From contig CANJII010000001.1 in the NCBI GenBank assembly GCA_947474435.1, forward strand, positions 93,749 through 157,748: 64,000 nt of DNA. The letters are read 5' to 3'. Of this stretch, positions 35,541-43,599 are shown one piece after another. The notes under the pieces are model-generated. The model was given only the letters and a program-made list of their open reading frames with translations. It did not search any database and was not told where the DNA came from. Position 1 is the stretch's first letter; every line of letters begins with the position of its first letter. This DNA is from Chitinophagaceae bacterium. GTDB lineage: Bacteria > Bacteroidota > Bacteroidia > Chitinophagales > UBA10324. Both the position numbers and the translations under genes were made by a program.

Positions 35541-37991
35541 ATGTATGCCGAGGTTTTATTGCCACTCGCATTGCCGCGAACTTACACTTATGCTGTTCCT
35601 CAACTATTGCAAAATGTAATTGCCATTGGCAAAAGAGTGGAAGTGCAATTTGGCAGCCGAAGAATTTATTCGGGCATTGTAAAAAATATTCACACCACCG
35701 CTCCGCAAATTTCGAAAGTGAAAGAATTGCTTTCAGTCATTGATGAGCAGCCGATTATTCAACCATTACAATTTCAGTTCTGGAAATGGATTGCCGATTA
35801 TTACTGCTGTTATGAAGGCGAGGTGATGAATGCCGCGCTTCCTTCCGGTTTCAAGTTGGAAAGCGAAAGCAAAATTTGTTTCAACTATTCATTCGGAACC
35901 GATTTCAGTTCGTTGGATGATGATGAATACATTGTAGCTGAAGCACTCACTGTAAAAAGCGAATTGGATATAAATGAAATTCAGAAACTGCTGAATAAAA
36001 AAAGTGTTCGCAAAATCATTAACTCACTTTTAGCCAAGAAAGTTATTAAGTTGAAAGAAGAAATGATTCAGAAATACAAACCGCGAACTGAAAATTTTAT
36101 TCAACTGCACGAAGCTTTTATCAACGAAAAACAACTCAGTGGTTTGTTTGAAGAACTGACGCGCGCACCGGCTCAGGAAAAATTATTGCTTGCCTATCTT
36201 CATTTAGTTCGAACAGGTGATAAGCATCAACTAATAAAACGCGCAGAGTTGCTGAAGAAAGCAGATGCAAAAGATTCGGCATTGAAAGGATTAATCACAA
36301 AAGGAATTTTTGTTCAGAAACAATTGGAGGTTGACCGAATCAATGATGTTGAAAATGAAAATAATTCAACGCTTGATTTAAGCGAACAGCAAACAATTTC
36401 AATTGAAAAAATAAAAACAGATTTCAAAACAAAGGAGGTTGAGTTGTTGCATGGAATAACCGGCAGCGGAAAAACGGCGCTCTATATAAAACTGGCTGAA
36501 GAAATTATTTCGCAGGGAAAACAGGTTTTATTTCTCGTGCCTGAAATTGCATTGACATCGCAATTGGTAAATCGGTTGCGGAAATTTTTTGGAGAGAAAC
36601 TTGGCATTTATCATTCCAAGTTTAATCCACAAGAGAGAGTGGAGATTTGGAATAAATTATTATTGAATCGTTACAATATAATTATCGGAGCCCGCTCTGC
36701 ATTGTTTCTTCCTTTCAGCCAATTAGGATTGGTAATTGTTGATGAAGAGCACGATTCATCTTACAAACAATATGACCCTGCACCACGGTATCACGCGCGC
36801 GATGCAGCCATTTATCTTTCACATCTTCATGGCGCAAAAACAATTCTGGGTTCAGCCACTCCTTCATTGGAGTCATACTTCAATGCACAATCAGAAAAAT
36901 ATTCGCTGGTTGAATTGAAAGAACAATTCAGTCAGCAATCGTTATCTGAAATTATTCCGGTGAACATAAAAAAAGAAACTCGCGAGCGAAAAATGCAATC
37001 GCATTTCAGCAGTGTGTTGATGATTGAAATAAAAAAAGCGCTCGACAAAGACGAGCAAATTATTCTGTTTCAAAATCGCCGCGGTTATTCGCCTTACTTA
37101 GAATGCAGAACCTGCGAGTGGGTGCCACAATGCCCTAACTGTGATGTGCATCTAACTTATCACAAACAAAAAAATGAATTGTGCTGTCACTACTGCGGAT
37201 TCAAACGCAATCCGGTTACGAAGTGCGAAGCATGCGGAAGCTCAGCGATACAGGTTGTTGGTTTCGGTACTGAGAAAATTGAAGATGAACTGAAAACATT
37301 TTTCCCTGAAGTGAAAGTGGGAAGAATGGATGCCGATAATATTCGCACCCGAAGCGGCCACGATAAAATCATTGGCGATTTTGAAGAAAAAAAATTACAA
37401 GTATTAGTTGGAACACAAATGGTGGCGAAGGGATTAGACTTCGATCATGTATCATTAGTTGGAGTAATGAATGCTGATCAGTTGCTCATGTTTCCTGATT
37501 TTCGTTCGGCAGAAAGAGCTTATCAAATGATTGAACAGGTGAGCGGAAGGGCAGGTAGAAAAAACATTGCGGGAAAAGTTATTGTGCAAACTGAGCGGCC
37601 CGAACATTATGTCATTCAATATTTGCAGCAACGCGATTACAAAGCATTTTATCATAATGAATTAACACACCGGCAGCGTTTTGGTTATCCGCCTTACACG
37701 CGATTAATAAAACTTGCATTCAAACACAAGGAGCAACACCGTGCACAAGCAGCCGCCATTGCAATGGCAAAAGCACTGCATCCCATTCTTCAGCATCGTT
37801 TGTTAGGGCCGGCTGAACCATACATCAACCGGATAAAAAATCAATACATCATTGAGTTATTATGCAAGATGGAAAAAAATCAGTCGCTACTGAAACAAAC
37901 GAAGGAAACCATTATGCAGGAACGCGATTACCTGCGCGCAACTGAAGGCAATCACGCACTGCAGGTAGAAGTGGATGTTGATCCGTTTTAA
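35541..37991 (+). CDS. priA: Primosomal replication restart helicase PriA
   Basis: It reloads DnaB at stalled forks. I start at the ATG at 35541 (816 aa, MYAEVLLPLALPRTYTYAVP), preceded by a purine-rich stretch; a GTG at 35508 would add 11 residues. Order: DNA-binding domain (1-100), helicase lobe 1 with GITGSGKTALYIKL and VDEEHDSSYKQY, and a two-zinc Cys cluster (about 525-570; CRTCEWVPQCPNCDVHLTYH ... CCHYCGFK ... CEACGSS). Lobe 2 has VGTQMVAKGLDFDHVSLVGV and QVSGRAGRKN, before the C-terminal domain. Together with dnaB at 7.6 kb it is a replication-restart component; no other primosome gene is in the window. Confidence 0.95.
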   Translation: MYAEVLLPLALPRTYTYAVPQLLQNVIAIGKRVEVQFGSRRIYSGIVKNIHTTAPQISKVKELLSVIDEQPIIQPLQFQFWKWIADYYCCYEGEVMNAALPSGFKLESESKICFNYSFGTDFSSLDDDEYIVAEALTVKSELDINEIQKLLNKKSVRKIINSLLAKKVIKLKEEMIQKYKPRTENFIQLHEAFINEKQLSGLFEELTRAPAQEKLLLAYLHLVRTGDKHQLIKRAELLKKADAKDSALKGLITKGIFVQKQLEVDRINDVENENNSTLDLSEQQTISIEKIKTDFKTKEVELLHGITGSGKTALYIKLAEEIISQGKQVLFLVPEIALTSQLVNRLRKFFGEKLGIYHSKFNPQERVEIWNKLLLNRYNIIIGARSALFLPFSQLGLVIVDEEHDSSYKQYDPAPRYHARDAAIYLSHLHGAKTILGSATPSLESYFNAQSEKYSLVELKEQFSQQSLSEIIPVNIKKETRERKMQSHFSSVLMIEIKKALDKDEQIILFQNRRGYSPYLECRTCEWVPQCPNCDVHLTYHKQKNELCCHYCGFKRNPVTKCEACGSSAIQVVGFGTEKIEDELKTFFPEVKVGRMDADNIRTRSGHDKIIGDFEEKKLQVLVGTQMVAKGLDFDHVSLVGVMNADQLLMFPDFRSAERAYQMIEQVSGRAGRKNIAGKVIVQTERPEHYVIQYLQQRDYKAFYHNELTHRQRFGYPPYTRLIKLAFKHKEQHRAQAAAIAMAKALHPILQHRLLGPAEPYINRIKNQYIIELLCKMEKNQSLLKQTKETIMQERDYLRATEGNHALQVEVDVDPF

Positions 37992-38002
37992 AAAAAATAA
38001 TT

Positions 38003-38026
38003 CTATTTTAAAATAGCACTTTTTTT
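38003..38026 (+). terminator. Possible terminator of priA
   Basis: The palindrome CTATTTTAAAATAG (38003-38016) is followed by CAC and then a run of T. The stem is AT-only and loop-poor, so the call is weak. Confidence 0.3.
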
Positions 38027-38052
38027 TCTTTTTATTAATGCAATTTATACCC

Positions 38053-38147
38053 TTAGCCAATATAAACCATTCTCTTTCTTTTCTCGTCATTACCCCTAAG
38101 CCCTCTCCAAAGGAGAAGGGAGTTTTGGTCTATATTATTTTGGCTGA
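38053..38147. repeat. Imperfect long inverted repeat enclosing a CCCTCTCC/GGAGAAGGG hairpin
   Basis: The left arm TTAGCCAATATAAACCA (38053-38069) is inverted at about 38126-38147 (TGGTCTATATT ... TGGCTGA), with a few mismatches and a short insertion. Between them lies CCCTCTCC AAA GGAGAAGGG (38101-38120). The inner hairpin resembles that at 55634-55654. It may be a small intergenic mobile-type palindrome or a convergent terminator between priA and the acyltransferase gene. Confidence 0.45.
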
Positions 38148-38156
38148 TGGTATTAT

Positions 38157-39326
38157 TTACAATGTAACTGAATTTGCCTTTTGATCATCGTACGCTCTGT
38201 TTGGAAAATATTTATCCCTGATTTTTAGAAAATACTTTTCAATAAAATAAGTTAAAAACATACCGAATGCAATTGCAGCAACACTCGACAAAACAAGATT
38301 CAAATAATGATTCAAAAATGTTTGATTGTGGATTTGAACTTTTGCAAAAACTGAATTTACAAATGGATGAATGATGTAAATGGAGTAAGAGCAAAACCCA
38401 ATTTTGCTGATAGCCGATGTTATCTGTTCGGAAAATAAATAATTCAATTGATGGTTAATCTTATCAGTTAATAGAAAATAAACCAGAATTAAACCAAATG
38501 ACATGAGTAATAATGAATATCCCAATGTTTTTACAAAAAACGAATGTACTGGCTCATAAAAAGGAGTCCAACTCAATCCTAAAACAGCAAGTATTAAAAA
38601 AACGAGTCGGTATTTTTTAAAAATCAATTTCATGAAGCTAAATCTGAAATAGAAAAGATATGAAATCAGAACCCCAGCCAATAACGAATCAATTCGCAAA
38701 TGGGTCATCGATGTGTTTCTACTTACTTCTGCAGGAAACAAAACATTACTTGCAATACGACACAGTAATGTGATAAACATTATTGTCAAAATAATCCACT
38801 CAAAATTACCAATACCTGTTTTAGTCTCATCTATTTTTAACTTAACAAAATTTCGTTTTACGGCAATTCCGGAAATTAGTGCCATTGCAAAATAGAAATG
38901 CTCTTCAACTGCAAGCGACCAACTCGCCGGATAAGCCCACCCAGCGCCTAAAAAATAATTCTGAATAAAAAAGATATCCGCTAAAAAAAACGACATGTTA
39001 AATTCTGACTTCATTAAAATCGGAATCAGATATAAAATATAAGTCAGGTAATAAATCGGATAAATTTTAAAGCCGCGTCGTATTAAAAAAATTGAGGGTT
39101 TAATATTTCCATATTTTAAATATTCCTTAAACAAAAGACCTGAAACCAAAAATCCACTAAGAACAAAAAACAAATCAACTCCAATCCAACCCATTCTTTC
39201 AATGAACAGAATAAAACCGTTGCTATCAGTAAGCCCGTTGTGCAGATGATGTCTGAACAAAACAAGAATTATAGCAATGCCCCGTAAAAAATCAAGTTCA
39301 CGAAGCCGGCTATTTTTTTTTTCCAT
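38157..39326 (-). CDS. Acyltransferase family 3 membrane protein (second of a tandem pair)
   Basis: A 389-aa integral-membrane acyltransferase of the OafA/NodX type, which transfers acetyl or acyl groups to surface sugars. It starts SRLRELDFLRGIAIILVLFR with the conserved His that follows (FRHHLHNG), then GWIGVDLFFVLSGFLVSGLLF, EYLKYGNIKPSIFLIRRGFK, and SWSLAVEEHFYFAMAL. About ten helices are visible. The upstream gene (39361-40485) is a clear paralogue and lies 34 nt away. The acceptor is unknown; no polysaccharide cluster is next to it. Confidence 0.9.
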   Translation of the reverse strand: MEKKNSRLRELDFLRGIAIILVLFRHHLHNGLTDSNGFILFIERMGWIGVDLFFVLSGFLVSGLLFKEYLKYGNIKPSIFLIRRGFKIYPIYYLTYILYLIPILMKSEFNMSFFLADIFFIQNYFLGAGWAYPASWSLAVEEHFYFAMALISGIAVKRNFVKLKIDETKTGIGNFEWIILTIMFITLLCRIASNVLFPAEVSRNTSMTHLRIDSLLAGVLISYLFYFRFSFMKLIFKKYRLVFLILAVLGLSWTPFYEPVHSFFVKTLGYSLLLMSFGLILVYFLLTDKINHQLNYLFSEQITSAISKIGFCSYSIYIIHPFVNSVFAKVQIHNQTFLNHYLNLVLSSVAAIAFGMFLTYFIEKYFLKIRDKYFPNRAYDDQKANSVTL

Positions 39327-39360
39327 TTAATCATTTCAAAAACTAAAAAATCCTGTAAGG

Positions 39361-40485
39361 TTATTTTATATTTTCAGATAATCTGTTTGGAAAATATTTA
39401 TCCCTGATTGTTAAAAAATATCTTTCAATTGTGTAAGTTATAATCATTCCACTGCACACACTGAAAAAAGCGACAACTAAAAAACAAATGTAATTATTAA
39501 TAAGTAGTTTGTAATAAGGTCTGATTATGGCAATACTTTCAGTAACAAAGACATGAATGATATAAATTGAATAAGAACAAAATCCAATTTTTTGAAACAA
39601 TGAAACAAGTGCTTTAGAAAATAATGAATTTAAAATCTGGTTGATGTTTTTGACCAGCAGGAAAGTAACCAACAAAATGCTGAACGAAATATATAACAGC
39701 GTGAAACCAATGGTTAATGCAAAAAACGACTGCTTAAAAATTATAAATGGCGTCCACGATACTCCGGCTATTGCAATTACAAATAGTAATGGTTTGTATT
39801 TCAGAAAGATACTTTTTAAATAATTAAACCGGAAATAATATAAGTATGATACAAAAACACCGGCCAGTAACGAATCAATTCGCAAATGTGTCATAGTCAA
39901 ATGACGAATGAATTGCTCAGGGGAAATCAAATTGCTGATGATCCGGAGGCTCAGGCACAAACCCATAATAATAAAAATCATTTTTTCAAATTGACTGATG
40001 CCCGAATCTTCATTTTCAACTTTTAATTGTATCAGGTTCTTTTTGAAAATAAAAAACAGCGCAGCAGCCAACCCAAAATAAAAATGTTCTTCAACAGCCA
40101 GCGACCAGGTGGCAAAGTTTGTATAACCGAAACCGAAGGTATAATTCTGTATAAAAGTTAAATCAGAAATAATTCCATAAAAATCAACATCTCCTTTCAT
40201 GATAATCGGTATTATGTAAACCAGAAAAAAAATATAATAAACCGGATAAATTTTAAATCCCCGCCGAATTAAAAACCGAATTGGTTTTATGTTTCCATAT
40301 TTTAAATACTCTTTGAATAAAAGACCGGAAACTAAAAAGCCACTCAGTACAAAAAATAAATCGACCCCAATCCAACCCATTCTTTTTGTAAACTGAAACA
40401 AGGCCTGGTGTCTTAACAATACCAATATTATTGCAACTCCTCTTAAAAAATCAAGTTCTCTAAGCCTGTAATTTTTTACTGTCAT
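39361..40485 (-). CDS. Acyltransferase family 3 membrane protein (first of a tandem pair)
   Basis: A 374-aa paralogue of the downstream gene with the same motifs in the same order: YRLRELDFLRGVAIILVLLR then H, RMGWIGVDLFFVLSGFLVSG, EYLKYGNIKPIRFLIRRGFK, ATWSLAVEEHFYFGLA, TMTHLRIDSLLAGVFVSYLY and FCSYSIYIIHVFV. The near-identical motif blocks and adjacency indicate a tandem duplication that then diverged mainly in loops. Probably both O-acylate surface glycans, perhaps at different positions. It lies 89 nt after the aldehyde dehydrogenase gene on the same strand, so shared transcription is possible. Confidence 0.9.
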   Translation of the reverse strand: MTVKNYRLRELDFLRGVAIILVLLRHQALFQFTKRMGWIGVDLFFVLSGFLVSGLLFKEYLKYGNIKPIRFLIRRGFKIYPVYYIFFLVYIIPIIMKGDVDFYGIISDLTFIQNYTFGFGYTNFATWSLAVEEHFYFGLAAALFFIFKKNLIQLKVENEDSGISQFEKMIFIIMGLCLSLRIISNLISPEQFIRHLTMTHLRIDSLLAGVFVSYLYYFRFNYLKSIFLKYKPLLFVIAIAGVSWTPFIIFKQSFFALTIGFTLLYISFSILLVTFLLVKNINQILNSLFSKALVSLFQKIGFCSYSIYIIHVFVTESIAIIRPYYKLLINNYICFLVVAFFSVCSGMIITYTIERYFLTIRDKYFPNRLSENIK

Positions 40486-40574
40486 TGGTGTTTTTGCACT
40501 TCAATTCAATAATTCTAATTTTTATTACAAGCAGGGGTTGGTCAGGTTGAAAACAACAATGCTGAACATTGTAC

Positions 40575-42233
40575 TCACGCCATCATTTTCCGGTTGCCCA
40601 CCCAAACAAAACGGCGGGTTACAAATTCAGGATTGGTGAACGATGCATTGCCCGCAGGATTTCCGCCGGTTACATGAAAATCAGAAAATGCTGCATGCTG
40701 ATTTACCCATATTGGTCCGGTGAGGTTGAAAGTAACAGGAGTAAATGTTTGCTGCATTTCTTCGGCTATCATCTGTTCGGTTGCAGTATCAGTGGTGTAT
40801 GCGGCGCAGGTTAATGCACCATGCTTGCGCGCCATTTCTTTGGCCAGTTTTACTGATTCAGCTGTGTCTTTTGTTTTTATGGCAATGGCAATGGGGCCAA
40901 ATAATTCGCGTTCGAAAATATGATGTGCATCTGATTGTACTTCTAATAACACTGGTGAAGTAGCACGGGCTGAATTGAATTCTTCATTTTTCACAGCAGT
41001 AGTTTCTAAAACAACTGAAGCACCAATGGCGTTTGCATTTTGCGCGCGTTGAAGTGTTAAATCATTCTGCACACTTCCGAAAACTCCGGCGCCCATTTTC
41101 GGATTGGTTGTAATTCCGAGAATGGATTCCTTAAGCTTCGTAACTACTTCTTCATAAGAATAATTTTTATCCTTCCCTTTCACACCACTTGAAGGAATAA
41201 AAAAGTTTTGCGGAGCGGTACACATCTGTCCTGAATACAATGAAACACTGAACGCGAGATTCTGCATCACGGCATCTAAATCATTTACTGAATCAAGAAT
41301 TACACTGTTCACTCCTGCTTTTTCGGTGAACACAGTTTTGTTCGGAATAGATTCTACATAATCCCCGAAGGCAGTGCTGCCGGTGTAATCAATTAATGCG
41401 ATGTCGGGACTCTCGGTAAATTTTTTTGTAATTAGTTTTTCAGAAGTATCACACGCCAGTTGAACCACAGAAGGATCATATCCATTTTCTTTCAAGCTCT
41501 TTTGCATTGCGGCAACAGCAATGGCAATGGGCAACACTGCTTTCGGATGTGGTTTTATAATGACCGTATTTCCAGCTATCAGGTTTGCATACACACCCGG
41601 CAAAGTATTCCAAACGGGAAAAGTGGAACAGCCAATCACTAATCCAATTCCTTTTGCAACAGGAGAATATGTTTTCTCCAGCTTCACTGAAAATTTCCCC
41701 ATTGGTTTTTCCCATATGATGTTTTCGGGAAAGCGGGTGAGTTCTGCCAAACCAAGTGCAATGGGTTCCAATGCGCGATCGGCACTATGCGGACCACTCG
41801 CCTGAAAACTCATCATGTACGATTGGCCGGTGGTATGCATAGTAGCATGCGCGATGGCGAAAAAATGCTTTTTAATTTCTTCCAGTGTATCCACCAAAGC
41901 GCCGGCTCTTTCCTGCGGAGCAATTTTTTTCCAGCTTTTAAAAGCAACTTTTGATTTTTCAATTACTTCCGCTGAATCATAAACCGGATATTTTATTCCG
42001 AGTGCGTTCATGGTAAATGGTGAAACTTCTTCACCTGCAAATTCTTTTGCATCGTCTTGCAGCAATCCAATAAAATTGGTGTTCAGAAAATTTTTATACT
42101 CCTCCTCTCCTGCTTTCGGTGCATCATCGCCATATGCTTTCGGATGTTCGGGATAGGCAGCATAAAAAATTCTTTCGCTTATGGCTTGCTGCGCGCGTTC
42201 AATTAGTGCTTTGTGTTTTTCGTACAGATTCAT
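40575..42233 (-). CDS. paaN: PaaN-like aldehyde dehydrogenase (phenylacetate degradation family)
   Basis: A 552-aa protein of the aldehyde dehydrogenase superfamily with the N-terminal extension typical of PaaN (YAAYPEHPKAYGDDAP). ALDH features: cofactor-site GLVIGCSTFPVWNTLPGVYA and ANLIAGNTVIIKPHPKAVLP, the general base region TEKAGVNSVILDS, and the nucleophile SGQMCTAPQNFFIPSSG. PaaN is proposed to oxidise the aldehyde released when the phenylacetyl-CoA ring is opened. No other paa gene is in the window, so in this organism it may serve another aldehyde. The assignment to PaaN rests on the N-terminus and overall length, not on a search. Confidence 0.75.
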   Translation of the reverse strand: MNLYEKHKALIERAQQAISERIFYAAYPEHPKAYGDDAPKAGEEEYKNFLNTNFIGLLQDDAKEFAGEEVSPFTMNALGIKYPVYDSAEVIEKSKVAFKSWKKIAPQERAGALVDTLEEIKKHFFAIAHATMHTTGQSYMMSFQASGPHSADRALEPIALGLAELTRFPENIIWEKPMGKFSVKLEKTYSPVAKGIGLVIGCSTFPVWNTLPGVYANLIAGNTVIIKPHPKAVLPIAIAVAAMQKSLKENGYDPSVVQLACDTSEKLITKKFTESPDIALIDYTGSTAFGDYVESIPNKTVFTEKAGVNSVILDSVNDLDAVMQNLAFSVSLYSGQMCTAPQNFFIPSSGVKGKDKNYSYEEVVTKLKESILGITTNPKMGAGVFGSVQNDLTLQRAQNANAIGASVVLETTAVKNEEFNSARATSPVLLEVQSDAHHIFERELFGPIAIAIKTKDTAESVKLAKEMARKHGALTCAAYTTDTATEQMIAEEMQQTFTPVTFNLTGPIWVNQHAAFSDFHVTGGNPAGNASFTNPEFVTRRFVWVGNRKMMA

Positions 42234-42297
42234 CGGGTAAATTATTTTGAAGTTGGCAAAAGTAATATTTGATGATTGGAAGTTTTATTCAATAAAA

Positions 42298-42330
42298 AAA
42301 GGCTGACCGAAAAAATTTCAATCAACCTTT
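42298..42330 (-). terminator. Probable intrinsic terminator downstream of the T9SS gene at 42355
   Basis: AAAGGCTGA (42298-42306) pairs with TCAACCTTT (42322-42330) with one mismatch. On the minus strand a run of T follows (complement of the A-run at 42293-42300). Confidence 0.55.
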
Positions 42331-42354
42331 CAATAAATTTATTTTAAAGAAAAA

Positions 42355-43434
42355 CTATTTCACCACTTCAAATTTTAAACTCTGCAGCAATTCATTATTA
42401 ATGGTTGAAACAGTGGCAATGTAATTTCCACTGCACAATTGCAAATTACTGAAATTGACATCGGTAACCGAAGTTTTATTCACGGCATATAAAGTTGAAT
42501 TAATTTCATTGCCATTCATATCAAAAATCTGCACTAAATATTTTGCTGCAGGTAATCCACCTATCAACAGATGAATATTATCAGTTGAAGATGGATTCGG
42601 ATACAAAGTAAACAACGATGGTTTCACTGTTTCTTTTACACCGAGCGGCCACGATTCGCGATAAGATGCACTGCCAACAGTAGAACTTGTAGAATCCATA
42701 TTCAATTGAACAATTGAATTAATATTGGCATCATCCACATAAGAGTAGCTGACATTAACATTGTTTAATTCAAGAAAAGCAAGCGACCAACCAACGAACG
42801 GAAGTTTTACATCAACCACTTGTACTGCTGAATCGCGCTGCATAATACGCAAGCATGGAAAGGCGCCGATAGGTGAAGTTACAGTTCCCCAGCCATCAAC
42901 AACTTTAGTTGTATAAGTATTACTATGCACCCGAACCGAATCAACGGGTTGGCCTACATCAGTTCCGGAGGCTAACATCAGAAATGAACTTACAAAATTG
43001 TAGTTTGAATTATAGGTAATACCACTTTTTGCAACAATGGTTGGAGAGGTGTAAAGAATATTTAAAATTGAACTTCCCATTTGCGAACCTGAGATGCCAA
43101 TAATCTGACTCTCGGTTGCAGTATTTTTAAAGTAAGCATAACCCGAACCATTGTTGGCAGCAAAATCTGCTGTTGGAAAAGATGAACCATTTGGAGTTGA
43201 TGCCACAGTAACTGCGGATGTTGTGTCGTTATAATGATTATTGAGATTAGTATAATCCCAAACCTGATTTGCACCTGATGGTCCGGGTGTTAATGAGGCA
43301 CCTAACGAATCATTGTGACTTATGAACTGACTTCCAACGGTCGGAAATGAAGCAGCGGTTAATGAGATTTGCGCATTGGCAAACACACAACTGGATAACA
43401 AAACAGAGATTGCAATTATTTTTTTACTATTCAT
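42355..43434 (-). CDS. T9SS type A exported protein of unknown function
   Basis: A 359-aa secreted protein. It has a signal peptide (MNSKKIIAISVLLSSCVFANAQ). The body of about 250 residues is rich in Ser, Thr, Asn and Val with predicted beta-strands (for example PGPSGANQVWDYTNLNNHYN). The C-terminal type A sorting domain is clear: LFTLYPNPSSTDNIHLLIGG, KYLVQIFDMNGNEINSTLYA, LCSGNYIATVS, LLQSLKFEVVK. No enzymatic motif is visible. It is the only gene of its transcript, with a terminator just after it and the heptamer-bearing TPR gene divergent upstream. Confidence 0.85.
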   Translation of the reverse strand: MNSKKIIAISVLLSSCVFANAQISLTAASFPTVGSQFISHNDSLGASLTPGPSGANQVWDYTNLNNHYNDTTSAVTVASTPNGSSFPTADFAANNGSGYAYFKNTATESQIIGISGSQMGSSILNILYTSPTIVAKSGITYNSNYNFVSSFLMLASGTDVGQPVDSVRVHSNTYTTKVVDGWGTVTSPIGAFPCLRIMQRDSAVQVVDVKLPFVGWSLAFLELNNVNVSYSYVDDANINSIVQLNMDSTSSTVGSASYRESWPLGVKETVKPSLFTLYPNPSSTDNIHLLIGGLPAAKYLVQIFDMNGNEINSTLYAVNKTSVTDVNFSNLQLCSGNYIATVSTINNELLQSLKFEVVK

Positions 43435-43599
43435 GGTTGAAATTTTTTTGACGGGTTTTATGGTACAATAATAAGTTTGAATGAATGCCTTTTTAATTAA
43501 TCGGTTAAAATATTATTATCAGTGAGTCGAATACAAACTCACAATCCTATTGTTGAAGTCATTTTGTGTGTTGATTGAGGTCGCCATTATTTTTAACGC

